The notes: generated by a model not told the origin, from the letters alone. 64,000 nt of DNA from DASQFQ01 sp963722815 (GCA_963722815.1 CAVROM010000010.1:372001-436000), one strand, 5' to 3'; shown: positions 43,696 through 52,573, counted from the first letter of the stretch. Program-made: numbers and translations.

Positions 43696-44525
43696 CAGGC
43701 TTTGACCTCGCTCGGCTCTTCCTTGGCCTCGACGTGCTGGACCGACTTGCCGCTCTCGCGCTCGATCTTCTCGATCAGGCCCTTCTCGACCCATGCGGAG
43801 CGGTTGGAGGGCAGCGTCGAGATCACGACCTCCGAGATGTGGAAGTACTGCAGGGCGTTCATCGCCGCCGTGTACGGGTCGGGGTCGCCGATCATGCCGG
43901 CGGCCACGATCTTGTCCGAGCGCAGCGACTCCAGCAGCTGGCCCAGCCGTTCGCGCGCGGCGCGCACCGCGCGGCCGTCGCCCGAGCCCTGCGGGACGAC
44001 CACGATGAAGCGGCGCGGCCCCTCGTTGGCGAGCGTCTCCAGGTGCTGGACGAGCTCGCCGCCGGCGGCCGTCTGGTTGGCCAGCACGAGCGTGACGTCG
44101 AACGGCAGGCCCTCGGAGTCGACGTCGACCACGATGTGGGTGACCGGCAGGCCGGTCTCGTTCTCGAGCCGCTCGATCAGGTCCCGCCGCAGCCAGCCGG
44201 ACGTGGTGGCCGGGAGCGTCGAGATGATGATCTCGTCGATGCCGTGGGCGCCGATCGCGTCCATGGCGGCGTTGAACGGGTCGGCGTCGCCGACCTCGCC
44301 GGTGCCCTCGATCCCCTCGTCGCGCATGAACGCGAGCGCGAGGTCGATGCGGACCTGGGCGGAGTCGCGAACCGCCTCGTCGTAGATCACGGCGCCGTGG
44401 CGCGGGCGGCTCTGGGGCACGACGACGTGGAAGCGCGCGTCACCCTTGGCGGCGCGGTCGCGGATCGCGTCCAGCAGCTCCTTGCCACCGATCGTCTCGT
44501 TGGCGAGCACGAGGATGTCGGCCAT
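43695..44525 (-). CDS. Tandem universal-stress-protein-like protein
   Basis: 276 residues made of two similar halves (about 1-135 and 140-270). Each has an N-terminal strand VLVLAN or ILVLANE, a FHVVVPQS/FIVVVPQG strand, a GEVGDADPFNAAMDA/GMIGDPDPYTAAMNA segment, and a closing IDEIIISTLPATTSGWLRRD / ISEVVISTLPSNRSAWVEKG. The fold is like UspA, but the ATP loop G-x2-G-x9-G is not obvious. It is inserted between ctaD and ctaE, its ATG abutting the ctaD stop. No TM. A regulatory or chaperone role for the oxidase is a guess from position. Confidence 0.72.
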   Translation of the reverse strand: MADILVLANETIGGKELLDAIRDRAAKGDARFHVVVPQSRPRHGAVIYDEAVRDSAQVRIDLALAFMRDEGIEGTGEVGDADPFNAAMDAIGAHGIDEIIISTLPATTSGWLRRDLIERLENETGLPVTHIVVDVDSEGLPFDVTLVLANQTAAGGELVQHLETLANEGPRRFIVVVPQGSGDGRAVRAARERLGQLLESLRSDKIVAAGMIGDPDPYTAAMNALQYFHISEVVISTLPSNRSAWVEKGLIEKIERESGKSVQHVEAKEEPSEVKA

Positions 44526-46472
44526 CTATTCGTCGCTCCTGCCGCCGGCCTCGGACTCACCGGCCGGCACGGCTTGCGGCTCGGCCGCCGGCTCCTCCTC
44601 CGCGGGCCGGAAGATCCCGTGCACCGCGCCGGGTACGCCGTACTCGTACGGGCCGCCGACGACGGTCGGGACGTTGTCGAAGTTGAAGATCGGCGGGGGC
44701 GAGGAGACCTGCCACTCGAGCGTGAGCGAGCGCCACGGATTGGCCTCCGCGCGCGCGCCGCCGCGCCACGAGGAGACGATGTTGTAGACGAAGATCAGCG
44801 TCGAGAGCCCGAGCCCGAAGCTCGCGATCGAGATGAACAGGTTCCAGCCCGCGAACTGCTCCGGGTAGTCGGCGACGCGCCGCGGCATCCCCTGGACGCC
44901 GATCACGTGCATCGGCCCGAAAGTCAGGTTGAAGCCGACGAACGTCAGCCAGAAGTGGATCTTGCCGAGCGTCTCGTCGTACATCCGCCCGGTCATCTTC
45001 GGGAACCAGTAGTAGACGCCCGCGTAGATCGTGAACAGCGAGCCGCCGAACAGCACGTAGTGGATGTGGGCGACGATGAAGTACGTGTCCGAGACGTGGA
45101 TCGTCAGCGGCACCATGGCGAGCATCACGCCCGAGATGCCGCCGAGCGTGAACATCGTCAGGAAGCCGAGGACGAACAGCATCGGCGTGTCGATGTGGAG
45201 CACGCCGCGCCACAGCGTCGCCAGCCACGAGAAGATCTTGATGCCGGTCGGGACGGCGATGATCGCGGTCGTGACCATCATCGGGATGCGGATCCAGCTC
45301 TGCATGCCGGAGACGAACATGTGGTGCGCCCAGACCGTGAAGCCGAGTAGCACGATCGCGAGCAGCGAGAACGCCATCATCCGGTAGCCGAAGATCGGCT
45401 TGCGCGACTTCACCGACAGGATCTCCGAGACGATCCCGAAGCCCGGCAGCATCATGATGTAGACCGCCGGGTGCGAGTAGAACCAGAAGACGTGCTGGTA
45501 CATCAGCACGTCGCCTCCCCGCTCCCAGTTGAAGAAGTTGAAGCCGAGCGCGTAGTCGAGCAGGACGAAGAACTGCGAGGCGGCGACGAACGGCGTGGCG
45601 ATGACGACCAGCAGCGAGGTCGAGAAGTTCGCCCACACCAGCAGCGGCATGCGCCAGAAGCTCATGCCCGGCGCGCGCATCGTGATGATCGTGACCAGGA
45701 AGTTCAGCGCGGTCGCGATCGACGACGCGCCGGCGAACTGGACGCCGATCGTGAAGAACAGCTGGCCGATCGGCACGTCGGTCGAGAGCGGGGCGTAGGC
45801 CGTCCAGCCCGTGGCGAACGAGCCGCCGGGGGCGAGGAAGGACGCGGTCATCATCAGCCCGCCCAGCGGCAGCATCCAGAACGACAGCGCGTTCAGGCGC
45901 GGGAACGCCATGTCCGGCGCGCCGATCATCAGCGGCAGCACGAAGTTCGCCAGCCCCGCGAAGACCGGGATGATGAACAGGAAGATCATCAGCGACGCGT
46001 GGACGCTGAAGAGCCCGTTGTACGCGTTGGCGTCGACGAACTGCATGCCGGGCGCCGCCAGCTCGGCGCGCACCAGCATCGCCAGCAGGCCGCCGACCAG
46101 CATGAAGAAGAACGAGGTGACGACGTACTGGATGCCGATCACCTTGTGGTCGGTGTTGACCCGGAAGTAGTCCTTCCAGCTGTGGGCGCCGTGCGAGGAG
46201 TGGTCCTCCGCCCGCGTCGGCTTGCCGGCCGCCCAGTAGAACCAGTAGTCGAAGGCGCCGAGCCCGACGAGGAAGAACAGCGGCGCGGCGATCAGGCTGA
46301 CGATCAGGACGGCGTCCTGGAACTTGACGTCCCAGCCGTTGCCGCCGTCGAACGGGTTCGAGAAGCCGTAGGCGAGGCGGGCGATCGTCACGAGGACGAA
46401 CGCGAACAGCACGGCGAGCACGGTGAACTCGCCCGCGCGGAACAATCCCGGTGCTCGCATCCTGGCCGCCAT
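44526..46472 (-). CDS. ctaD: Cytochrome c oxidase subunit I, A2 type
   Basis: 648 residues: two extra N-terminal TM helices, then 12 core helices starting FRVNTDHKVIGIQY. Metal ligands are visible: GLFSVHASLMIFLF (heme a), WFYSHPAVYIMMLPGFG (CuB His and the cross-linked Tyr region), WAHHMF (CuB His pair) and VAHIHYVLFGG (heme a3 and a). The usual Glu of GHPEVY is replaced, and YSHP gives the Tyr-Ser of the A2 class. GGAG lies upstream of ATG. It reduces O2 and pumps protons. Fourteen bases after ctaC. Confidence 0.93.
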   Translation of the reverse strand: MAARMRAPGLFRAGEFTVLAVLFAFVLVTIARLAYGFSNPFDGGNGWDVKFQDAVLIVSLIAAPLFFLVGLGAFDYWFYWAAGKPTRAEDHSSHGAHSWKDYFRVNTDHKVIGIQYVVTSFFFMLVGGLLAMLVRAELAAPGMQFVDANAYNGLFSVHASLMIFLFIIPVFAGLANFVLPLMIGAPDMAFPRLNALSFWMLPLGGLMMTASFLAPGGSFATGWTAYAPLSTDVPIGQLFFTIGVQFAGASSIATALNFLVTIITMRAPGMSFWRMPLLVWANFSTSLLVVIATPFVAASQFFVLLDYALGFNFFNWERGGDVLMYQHVFWFYSHPAVYIMMLPGFGIVSEILSVKSRKPIFGYRMMAFSLLAIVLLGFTVWAHHMFVSGMQSWIRIPMMVTTAIIAVPTGIKIFSWLATLWRGVLHIDTPMLFVLGFLTMFTLGGISGVMLAMVPLTIHVSDTYFIVAHIHYVLFGGSLFTIYAGVYYWFPKMTGRMYDETLGKIHFWLTFVGFNLTFGPMHVIGVQGMPRRVADYPEQFAGWNLFISIASFGLGLSTLIFVYNIVSSWRGGARAEANPWRSLTLEWQVSSPPPIFNFDNVPTVVGGPYEYGVPGAVHGIFRPAEEEPAAEPQAVPAGESEAGGRSDE

Positions 46473-46485
46473 CAGACTCCAATCC

Positions 46486-47547
46486 TCACTTCGTCGCGAC
46501 CTTCACAAGGTAGTCGGTCAACGCCTTGATCTCCTCCGGCTGGAGGGTGTCCTTGTAGTTGGTCGGCATGATCCCATCCTGGTAGCCCTTCGCCACCTCG
46601 GCGCCGGGCTCCTGGATGGACTGCTGGATGAAGGCGGCGTCCTTGCCCTTGAGGACCTTGTCGAGGTCCGGGCCGATGGTGCCGGTCGCCCCGGCGTCGC
46701 TCAGCGTGTGGCAGGAGCCGCATGCGGGGCTGGCGGTCTTGGTGAAGATCGCCTTGCCGTCGGGCGCCGCCCCGCCGCCTCCGGCCTGCGCGCCGCCGCC
46801 ACCGCCGCCGGCCGCCTTGGCCTTCGCGGCGGCGAACCACTTGTCGTAGGCACCGGGCGTGACGACGTGCGCGCTCTGGCGCATCACGGCGTGCCCGAGC
46901 CCGCACAACTCGGCACAGACCACGGGGAACGTGCCGGTCTTGGTCGGCTTGACGCGGTAGGAGGTCGTGAGGCCGGGAACGGCGTCGATCTTCTGCCGGA
47001 AGGCGGGGACCCAGAAGTCGTGCAGGACGTCCTTGGACTGGACGAGGAACTTCACCTGCTTGCCCTTCGGCAGGTAGAGCTGCGGCGAGGCGATCTCCTT
47101 GCCGCCCGGGTTGGGGTAGTAGAAGGTCCACGTGAACTGCTCGCCGACGACGCGAACGCGCATCTCGGAGGCCTCGGCCTTCTCGATGTCGTGCAGGACG
47201 ACGTAGGCGTACGAGCAGAGTGCGACGAGGATGATCGCCGGGATCGCGGTCCAGATCACCTCGAGCCGCGTGTTGCCGTGGATCGGCGGGCCGTCCTTGA
47301 GCTCCTCGCCCGGCCGCATGCGGAACTTCCACACGCTGTAGAGCACGATCGTCTCGACGAGCACGAAGATCGGCACGGAGACGATCACCAGGACGTCCCA
47401 CAGCGTGTCGATGTACTTGCCCTCTTCCGACGCCTGCGTCGGGAACCAGTTGATCAGCAGGCCCAGCGCGATGCCGCAGGCCGACGTGATCAGACCGATG
47501 ACCAGCAGCGGCAGAACGTGGCTGCGACCTTGCTTCTCCTCGCCCAT
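46486..47547 (-). CDS. ctaC: Cytochrome c oxidase subunit II with C-terminal cytochrome c domain (caa3 type)
   Basis: 353 residues. Two TM helices (about 12-33 and 46-70, plus about 105-125). The CuA domain has EQFTWTFYYPN and FPVVCAELCGLGHAVMRQ, the CuA ligands. A Gly-rich linker (GGGGGGAQAGGGGAAPDG) leads to a heme-c domain with CGSCHTLSDAGATGTIGPDL and the Met in GIMPTNYKDTL. It takes electrons from a donor to subunit I. First gene of the operon; the upstream gap to the AraC gene is 41 bp. Confidence 0.93.
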   Translation of the reverse strand: MGEEKQGRSHVLPLLVIGLITSACGIALGLLINWFPTQASEEGKYIDTLWDVLVIVSVPIFVLVETIVLYSVWKFRMRPGEELKDGPPIHGNTRLEVIWTAIPAIILVALCSYAYVVLHDIEKAEASEMRVRVVGEQFTWTFYYPNPGGKEIASPQLYLPKGKQVKFLVQSKDVLHDFWVPAFRQKIDAVPGLTTSYRVKPTKTGTFPVVCAELCGLGHAVMRQSAHVVTPGAYDKWFAAAKAKAAGGGGGGAQAGGGGAAPDGKAIFTKTASPACGSCHTLSDAGATGTIGPDLDKVLKGKDAAFIQQSIQEPGAEVAKGYQDGIMPTNYKDTLQPEEIKALTDYLVKVATK

Positions 47548-47588
47548 GCCGGCGGCATCCTATGCAACCGGGGCGGCGGAGGGAACGC

Positions 47589-47966
47589 TCAGGCGGCGCG
47601 CGGAAGGTCGCTCTGTGCGCTGCCTGACCGGAAGGCCGACGGGGCCTGGCCCTGATAGCGACGGAACGCCTTTGCGAACTGGGCCGGCTGGCGATAGCCG
47701 ACACGGCGCGCGACCTCGCGCACGGTCATGCTGCGGCGCGCCAGCAGCTCGGCCGCGCGCTGCATGCGCACGCGGGTCAGGTGCTCGCGGAACGTGGTGC
47801 CGCCGATCTCGGCGTACGCACGCTGGAGCTGGCGGCGAGAGGAGGCGACCCGACGGGCGATGTCGTCGAGCGAGACGTCCGTGGCGTACTCCTGCTCGAC
47901 GATCTCCACCGCGTCGTGGAACAGGCTGGTGCGGAGCCTGACGGTGGCGGGGCGTTGTATGGACAC
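47589..47966 (-). CDS. AraC-type helix-turn-helix regulator without effector domain
   Basis: About 125 residues from GTG 47966. The C-terminal part is a double HTH: ATDVSLDDIARRVASSRRQL, QRAYAEIGGTTFREHLTRVR, MQRAAELLARRSMTVREVAR and RVGYRQPAQFAKAFRRYQGQ. No sensory domain, so it may act alone or bind a partner. It lies upstream of, and on the same strand as, the ctaC operon (41 bp), which makes that operon a possible target. The 159-bp gap 47967-48125 separates it from the CBS gene. Confidence 0.8.
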   Translation of the reverse strand: MSIQRPATVRLRTSLFHDAVEIVEQEYATDVSLDDIARRVASSRRQLQRAYAEIGGTTFREHLTRVRMQRAAELLARRSMTVREVARRVGYRQPAQFAKAFRRYQGQAPSAFRSGSAQSDLPRAA

Positions 47967-48125
47967 ACAGGGATTACGCGCGAACGCGCCAGGTGGATGA
48001 CTGACCGCGGTCCGATCTGGCACGTTCCCGCTCAGTCTGGAACCGCTTCCCGCCCATTCTCGCGCGTCCGGCCGACCCGGTAACATTGCGGCAATCGTTG
48101 CAAGCGGTTTCGGGGAGAGGGTCGA

Positions 48126-48548
48126 ATGCGGGTGCGGGACGGCATGAGCACGATGGTGTTGACGGTGGGGCCCAACCACACGTTGCGCCAGGCGGCGCAC
48201 TCCATGGCCAAGCGCCGCGTCGGCGCCGCGGTGGTCGTCGACCCTGAGGCGCCGACGCTGGGGATCATCACCGAGCGCGACATCCTGCTCTCGATTGGCG
48301 ACGGCCAGGACCCCGACGCCGAGTACGTCGCCGACCACCTCACCTCCGAGCTGGTGTTCGCCGCTCCGGACTGGTCGCTCGAGCAGGGCGCGGCGGCGAT
48401 GGTCCGCGGCGGCTTCCGCCACCTCATCGTCATCGACGAGGGCGAGGCGACGGGCGTGCTGTCGGTGCGCGACGTCGTGCGGTGCTGGACGGACGACGGG
48501 GCGAGTTGCGAGGTGCCTCAGTCGCCGGCTGTGGCTGGCAGCGCGTAG
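48126..48548 (+). CDS. Two-CBS-domain protein
   Basis: 140 residues. CBS 1: MRVRDGMSTMVLTVGPNHTL, RQAAHSMAKRRVGAAVVVD and LGIITERDILLSIGDG. CBS 2: VADHLTSELVFAAPDWSLEQ, GGFRHLIVIDEG and TGVLSVRDVVRCW. The pair likely binds AMP/ATP or a similar ligand. The ribosome site GGGGAGAGGG ends six bases before ATG 48126. Just upstream is the palindrome ATTGCGGCAAT. It is divergent from the AraC gene and converges on the compound palindrome. Confidence 0.88.
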   Translation: MRVRDGMSTMVLTVGPNHTLRQAAHSMAKRRVGAAVVVDPEAPTLGIITERDILLSIGDGQDPDAEYVADHLTSELVFAAPDWSLEQGAAAMVRGGFRHLIVIDEGEATGVLSVRDVVRCWTDDGASCEVPQSPAVAGSA

Positions 48549-48571
48549 CGTCCGCGGTTAGCGGGGCGGAA

Positions 48572-48761
48572 GTCAACGGCTTGCATTGAGTGGAGGGTGC
48601 GGGGTGCCGCGGCGCTCAAGCGGGACGCTTTTTGTCCCTATAGCGGCTAAAAACCGTCCCGCTTGGCCAAGCGTGCTGAGTTTGGGGCGGTATGCGCCCC
48701 AAAGTCAGCGATCTTGGCCGCCGCCCCCAACCGCACCCTCCCCTGAATGCAAGCTGTTGAC
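48572..48761. repeat. 190-bp compound palindromic element
   Basis: The outer inverted repeat is 31 bp with three mismatches: 48572-48602 (GTCAACGGCTTGCATTGAG...) and 48731-48761. Inside, a stem AAGCGGGACG-c-TTTTT pairs with AAAAA-c-CGTCCCGCTT (48618-48633 with 48649-48664). A perfect 14-bp palindrome CGCTTGGCCAAGCG lies at 48660-48673. A hairpin CTGA-g-TTTGGGGCG / CGCCCCAAA-g-TCAG covers 48676-48708. It lies between convergent genes. It could be a MITE-like element, a structured RNA or an elaborate two-way terminator. No coding potential is seen. Confidence 0.75.
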
Positions 48762-48770
48762 GTTCGCCCG

Positions 48771-49400
48771 TCAAGCCACGGACGCCGACGGCATCCACCG
48801 AACCGCCACGACCAACGCGTCATCCGACCCCCGCGCATGCGAAGCCAGCACCCGCTGGGCCTGCTCCTGCGCCGGGACGCCCGGCACGAGGGACGAGCCG
48901 AAGTCGGCGGCGACGCCGTCGGTGGCCATGACCACGCAGTCGCCCGGGGCCAGCGTGGTGCGGACGAGCTTGACGCCCGGCAGCGACCAGCCCAGCACCC
49001 CGCCGAACAGCGTCGGTGAGTCGAGGGAGTCGCCGCGCTCGCGGTCGGCTCGCACCAGGCGGCCTTCGACGTTGCCGATCCCGGTCCAGGTGAGACCTGC
49101 CGTCTCGAGGTCGAACCAGGCGATCGTGGCGACGACCCCGCGCGTCGAGCGCAGCGCCTGGTGGCAATTGCGCAGCAGCGTCTCCGGGGGCTCGCCGGCG
49201 TGGCGGTGGAACTGCTCGGCGGCGGCCTCGGCCGCGTCGGCCGCCGCGCCGCCGTGGCCGAGGCCGTCGACGGCGGCGACCAGCGCGCCGCCCTCGTAGG
49301 GCACCCAGACCGCGAGGTCGCCGGAGCGCTCCTCGCCCGCCAGCGGCTCGCCCGCTTCCCCGCGCTCGAGGACGGCGGGCCACGCGAGCTCGCTACACAC
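48771..49400 (-). CDS. rsbX: SpoIIE/PP2C-type serine phosphatase (RsbX-like)
   Basis: About 209 residues from GTG 49400, overlapping the kinase stop by 8 bp. GDLAVWVPYEGGALVAAVDG, LGHGGAAADAAEAAAEQF, then TIAWFDLETAGLTWTGIGNV, LVRTTLAPGDCVVMATDGVA and SDDALVVAVRW are the metal-binding and core motifs of the RsbX/SpoIIE type. In Bacillus, RsbX dephosphorylates RsbS and RsbR and resets the stressosome. Last gene of the Rsb operon; the palindrome follows ten bases on. Confidence 0.84.
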   Translation of the reverse strand: MCSELAWPAVLERGEAGEPLAGEERSGDLAVWVPYEGGALVAAVDGLGHGGAAADAAEAAAEQFHRHAGEPPETLLRNCHQALRSTRGVVATIAWFDLETAGLTWTGIGNVEGRLVRADRERGDSLDSPTLFGGVLGWSLPGVKLVRTTLAPGDCVVMATDGVAADFGSSLVPGVPAQEQAQRVLASHARGSDDALVVAVRWMPSASVA

Positions 49401-49821
49401 GCACGCCCCGCTCGGCGACCCGGGACCACTTGACGAGCCGCACCGTGGTGCCCTGCCGCGGTGCGCTCTCGATCTCGAACTCGTCGACCAGCCGGCGCGC
49501 TCCCGGCAGCCCGAGCCCAAGTCCCCCGCCGGTGGTGTAGCCGTCCTGCAGGGCACGCTCGATGTCCTCGATGCCCGGCCCGTTGTCGGCCGCCACGACC
49601 TCGATGCCCGAGCGGCCGTTGCCGTCGTGCACCACCCGCAGCCTCACCTCGCCGCGGATCGCGTAGGTCGTGATGTTGCGGGCCACCTCGGAGATCGCGG
49701 TCGCGAGCAGCGTCTGGTCGGTCGAGCTCAGCTCGAGCTCGCCGGCGAGCTCCCGCGCACGCTGGCGCGCGGTCACGACGTCGGCGTCGGACTCGATGGC
49801 GATCCGGCTCTCAACCTCCAC
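49393..49821 (-). CDS. rsbT: RsbT-like serine kinase / anti-sigma factor ATPase
   Basis: 142 residues, GHKL fold. TLLATAISEVARNITTYAIR is the N box, VVAADNGPGIEDIERALQDG is G1, and GGGLGLGLPGARRLVDEFEI is G2. In the stressosome this kinase phosphorylates the STAS proteins RsbS and RsbR and, once released, activates RsbU. It overlaps the rsbS end by 11 bp and the phosphatase start by 8 bp. Confidence 0.9.
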   Translation of the reverse strand: MEVESRIAIESDADVVTARQRARELAGELELSSTDQTLLATAISEVARNITTYAIRGEVRLRVVHDGNGRSGIEVVAADNGPGIEDIERALQDGYTTGGGLGLGLPGARRLVDEFEIESAPRQGTTVRLVKWSRVAERGVRV

Positions 49822-50185
49822 CGTCGAGCGGCTCCTTCAGCTGGTACTGCAGGAGCGCCAGGCCTTCTTCGAGGTCGAGTGCCGTCTGCACGTCCTCGAA
49901 CTGCATGCCGAGCTGGACCATCGCGAACGCGACCTCGGGCTGGATGCCGACGATCACGGTCTCGGCGCCGCGCAGGCGCGTCATGTGCGCGATCCCGCGC
50001 AGCGAGCGCGAGACGAACGAGTCCATGACGTCGAGCGCGGTGACGTCGACGATGATTCCCCGCGAGCGGTGGCGGGTGACCTGGGACATCACGTCCTCGC
50101 GCAGCTGCAGGACGTCGGTGTCCGTCAGGGCCGTCTGGATCGAGGCGATCAGGACGGAGCCCTGCTTGAGGATCGGGACCGCCAA
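49811..50185 (-). CDS. rsbS: RsbS-like STAS-domain antagonist
   Basis: 124 residues, TTG start 50185 directly after the rsbR stop. VPILKQGSVLIASIQTALTD, IIVDVTALDVMDSFVSRSLR and TVIVGIQPEVAFAMVQLGMQ form one STAS domain. The Ser in VMDSFVSRSL corresponds to the phosphorylated serine of RsbS. It scaffolds with RsbR and holds RsbT. The TTG start is inferred from spacing and translation coupling. Confidence 0.88.
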   Translation of the reverse strand: MAVPILKQGSVLIASIQTALTDTDVLQLREDVMSQVTRHRSRGIIVDVTALDVMDSFVSRSLRGIAHMTRLRGAETVIVGIQPEVAFAMVQLGMQFEDVQTALDLEEGLALLQYQLKEPLDGGG

Positions 50186-51085
50186 CTAGCGCGCCTCGCT
50201 CGGCAGGTAGTCGCCCTGGGTGACCTCGTAGCCGAGCAGCCGCTCCGCCTCCTCGATGCCGCCCTGGAGGTCGCCGACCGCGTTGACCTTCGAGAGGTCG
50301 ACGCCGAGCGTGACCAGCGTCTGGGCGATGTCGGAGGAGAGGCCGGTGATGATCACGGACGCGCCCATCAGGCGCGACGCCTCGACCGTCTGCACGAGGT
50401 GGTTCGCCACCGTCGAGTCGATCGTCGGCACGCCGGTGATGTCGATCACGACCACCTTGGCGCGGTTGGCGCGGATCCCGCGCAGGAGCTGCTCGGTGAG
50501 CTGGCGGGCCCGCTGCCCGTCGAGCACGCCGATGATCGGGAGGATCAGCAGCCGCTCGCGGACCTGGAGGACCGGGGTCGAGAGCTCGCGGATCGCCTCC
50601 TGCTGCTGGCGGATGACGCGCTCGCGCTCGCCGACGAAGTTGCCGGCCACGATGTTGGAGATGCGGTTGGCCGCCGGCTCGTAGGCGTCGAGCACGCGGT
50701 TGAGCAGGGCGAAGTCCGACTGGTACTTCTGGAACAGCGAGCGGGCCAGCACGTCACGCAGAAGCAGCACGATCGAGACGACCTCGTCGACCTCGACCCC
50801 ACGGGGGATGATGCGCTCGGAGAGGTTGCGCGCGTAGTCCTGCAGCGCCTCGGTCGAGCCCGTCTCCAGCACCTCGACGTAGTTGTCGTAGACCGACGTC
50901 GCCTCGTTGAAGATCTCCTCCTGCGTCAGCGCGGTCAGCAGCTGCGCCTCCGAGATCCTGCGGGCCCACTCCTCGCGCAGCTGCGTCCGGTTCGCGCGCA
51001 GGTGGGAGACGAGCTCGCGGAGGAGCCCCTCCGTCGCCTCGCCGTGACCGTCGCTCGCCGTCGCCTCGGGGGGTACGTCAGCCAT
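50186..51085 (-). CDS. rsbR: RsbR-like stressosome protein
   Basis: 299 residues from ATG 51085, with AGAGGAGAG upstream. The N-terminal half is helical (LLRELVSHLRANRTQLREEW, FNEATSVYDNYVEVLETGST), similar to the non-heme globin-like fold of RsbR. The C-terminal STAS domain (about 160-290) has LSTPVLQVRERLLILPIIGV, VVVIDITGVPTIDSTVANHL and VIITGLSSDIAQTLVTLGVD; the Thr/Ser of IDSTV is the kinase target. It senses stress in the stressosome. Confidence 0.87.
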   Translation of the reverse strand: MADVPPEATASDGHGEATEGLLRELVSHLRANRTQLREEWARRISEAQLLTALTQEEIFNEATSVYDNYVEVLETGSTEALQDYARNLSERIIPRGVEVDEVVSIVLLLRDVLARSLFQKYQSDFALLNRVLDAYEPAANRISNIVAGNFVGERERVIRQQQEAIRELSTPVLQVRERLLILPIIGVLDGQRARQLTEQLLRGIRANRAKVVVIDITGVPTIDSTVANHLVQTVEASRLMGASVIITGLSSDIAQTLVTLGVDLSKVNAVGDLQGGIEEAERLLGYEVTQGDYLPSEAR

Positions 51086-52545
51086 CGCTCTCCTCTGGGG
51101 TGAATTGTCGGCGCGTCGGGATCCGGCCCGAGCGCCAATACCGCCATATCGTCGCGCAAGCGGCCCATCGAGGCGTGCATGACCGCCTTCTCGACCCGCT
51201 CGGCGACGTCGGCGGGGCTCAGGCCGCCGCACGTCTGCAGCAGCTCGATCAGCTGCTCGGTGCCGAACACCTCGCGCCGCTGGCGCCGCACCTCGGTGAC
51301 GCCGTCGGTGTAGAGGACGAGCACGTCGCCCTTCTCGAGCTCGACGACGACGTCGGCGAGCAGCGGCTCGGCGTCGGAGCCGAGCAGCGTGCCGAGCCGG
51401 CCGACCTCCTCGACGCTACCGTCGGGGTGCACGACGAACGGCAGCGGATGGCCGCCGCAGGCGAGCTCGAGCCGCACGTGGCCGGGGACGACCTGCATGT
51501 AGGCGTAGGCGACCGTGCAGAAGCGGCCGTCGGAGACCTGCTCGCGCAGCTCGCGGTGCAGCAACGTCAGCACGCCGCTGGGGCGGTGCTCGTAGGCGGC
51601 CGCGGCGCGCAGCGTGTGGCGGGCCAGCGCGGTCACGGCGGCGGCCTCCGGCCCCTTGCCCTGGATGTCGCCGATCAGCGCCGCCCAGCCGCCGTCGCGG
51701 GCGCGGTAGAGGTCGTAGAAGTCGCCGCCGAGCTCGACGCCCTCGCCGGCGGCGTTGAAGCGCACGGCGGCCGACAGGCCGGGGACGGGCGGCAGCGCGC
51801 CCGGCCGCAGCGAGCGCTGCAGGGTGCGCGCGATCGTCCGCTCGCGGCCGTACAGCCGCGCGTTGGCGATCGCCCCCGATGCGAGCTGGCCGAGCTGGGT
51901 GAGGAGCGCGTCGTCGCGGCGCGTGAACTCGCGCCCTTGGGCGTCGACCACCTCGAGCGAGCCGAGCTCGCGCCCCTGCGCCTGCAGGGTCACGCTCGTG
52001 CGCGCAGGTGTCGTCGTGGAGACCTCGAGCTCGGGCGGCGACGTCGCGCCGAGCGGCGGGCGGCGCGGCTCGGTGGGGAGGATCGCGATCGAGGCGCGCT
52101 CCGCCGCAAGCGCCGCGCGCGCCGCGTCGGCGGTCAGCTGGAGGATCTCCTCGACGCTCATCGAGGCGTTGATCGCCACCGACGCGTCGGCCAGCGCGCG
52201 CAGCTGCTCGATGTACTCGTGCTCGATGCGGGCGATCTCCTGCACCTCGTGGTAGCCGCGCGCCGCGATCTCGAAGGTCGACAGGCTTTCGCGCAGGAAC
52301 TCCGCGGCAGCGCGGACGATCTCGCCCTGTTGCCCGCCCGGGGCGGAGGCCAGGGCGACCGTCAGCGCGCCGTGGTGGGCGTCGGCGAAGTCGAGCACGC
52401 TGTACTGCGCCGCGACCGCCTCGCGCCCGAGCGCGTAGGCCTCGCCGAGGCCGCTCTCCCCGCCTTGGCTGAGATGCGCCGCGAACGCTTGCGCGTACCG
52501 GTCCGCAAGAGCCGGCGACGACACGTCTGGCTGCTCGACCCCCAC
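50935..52545 (-). CDS. rsbU: RsbU-like PP2C phosphatase with GAF domain
   Basis: 536 codons, GTG start 52545. The N-terminal part (1-110) resembles the RsbU N-terminal domain that binds RsbT; a GAF domain spans about 120-245 (LADASVAINASMSVEEILQL, then LTQLGQLASGAIANARL). The SpoIIE phosphatase spans about 250-480 (GGDFYDLYRARDGGWAALIG; DIQGKGPEAAAVTALARHTL; VLYTDGVTEVRR; RLRDDMAVLALG). The last 50 codons overlap rsbR and look unnatural. A single surplus C in CACCCCAGAGG would end the protein at 51078, overlapping rsbR by 8 bp. It activates the stress sigma cascade by dephosphorylating an anti-anti-sigma protein. Confidence 0.85.
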   Translation of the reverse strand: MGVEQPDVSSPALADRYAQAFAAHLSQGGESGLGEAYALGREAVAAQYSVLDFADAHHGALTVALASAPGGQQGEIVRAAAEFLRESLSTFEIAARGYHEVQEIARIEHEYIEQLRALADASVAINASMSVEEILQLTADAARAALAAERASIAILPTEPRRPPLGATSPPELEVSTTTPARTSVTLQAQGRELGSLEVVDAQGREFTRRDDALLTQLGQLASGAIANARLYGRERTIARTLQRSLRPGALPPVPGLSAAVRFNAAGEGVELGGDFYDLYRARDGGWAALIGDIQGKGPEAAAVTALARHTLRAAAAYEHRPSGVLTLLHRELREQVSDGRFCTVAYAYMQVVPGHVRLELACGGHPLPFVVHPDGSVEEVGRLGTLLGSDAEPLLADVVVELEKGDVLVLYTDGVTEVRRQRREVFGTEQLIELLQTCGGLSPADVAERVEKAVMHASMGRLRDDMAVLALGPDPDAPTIHPRGERWLTYPPRRRRATVTARRRRGSSASSSPTCARTGRSCARSGPAGSRRRSC

Positions 52546-52573
52546 GTGGCGGAAGCCTATTGGCGCATGGGAG

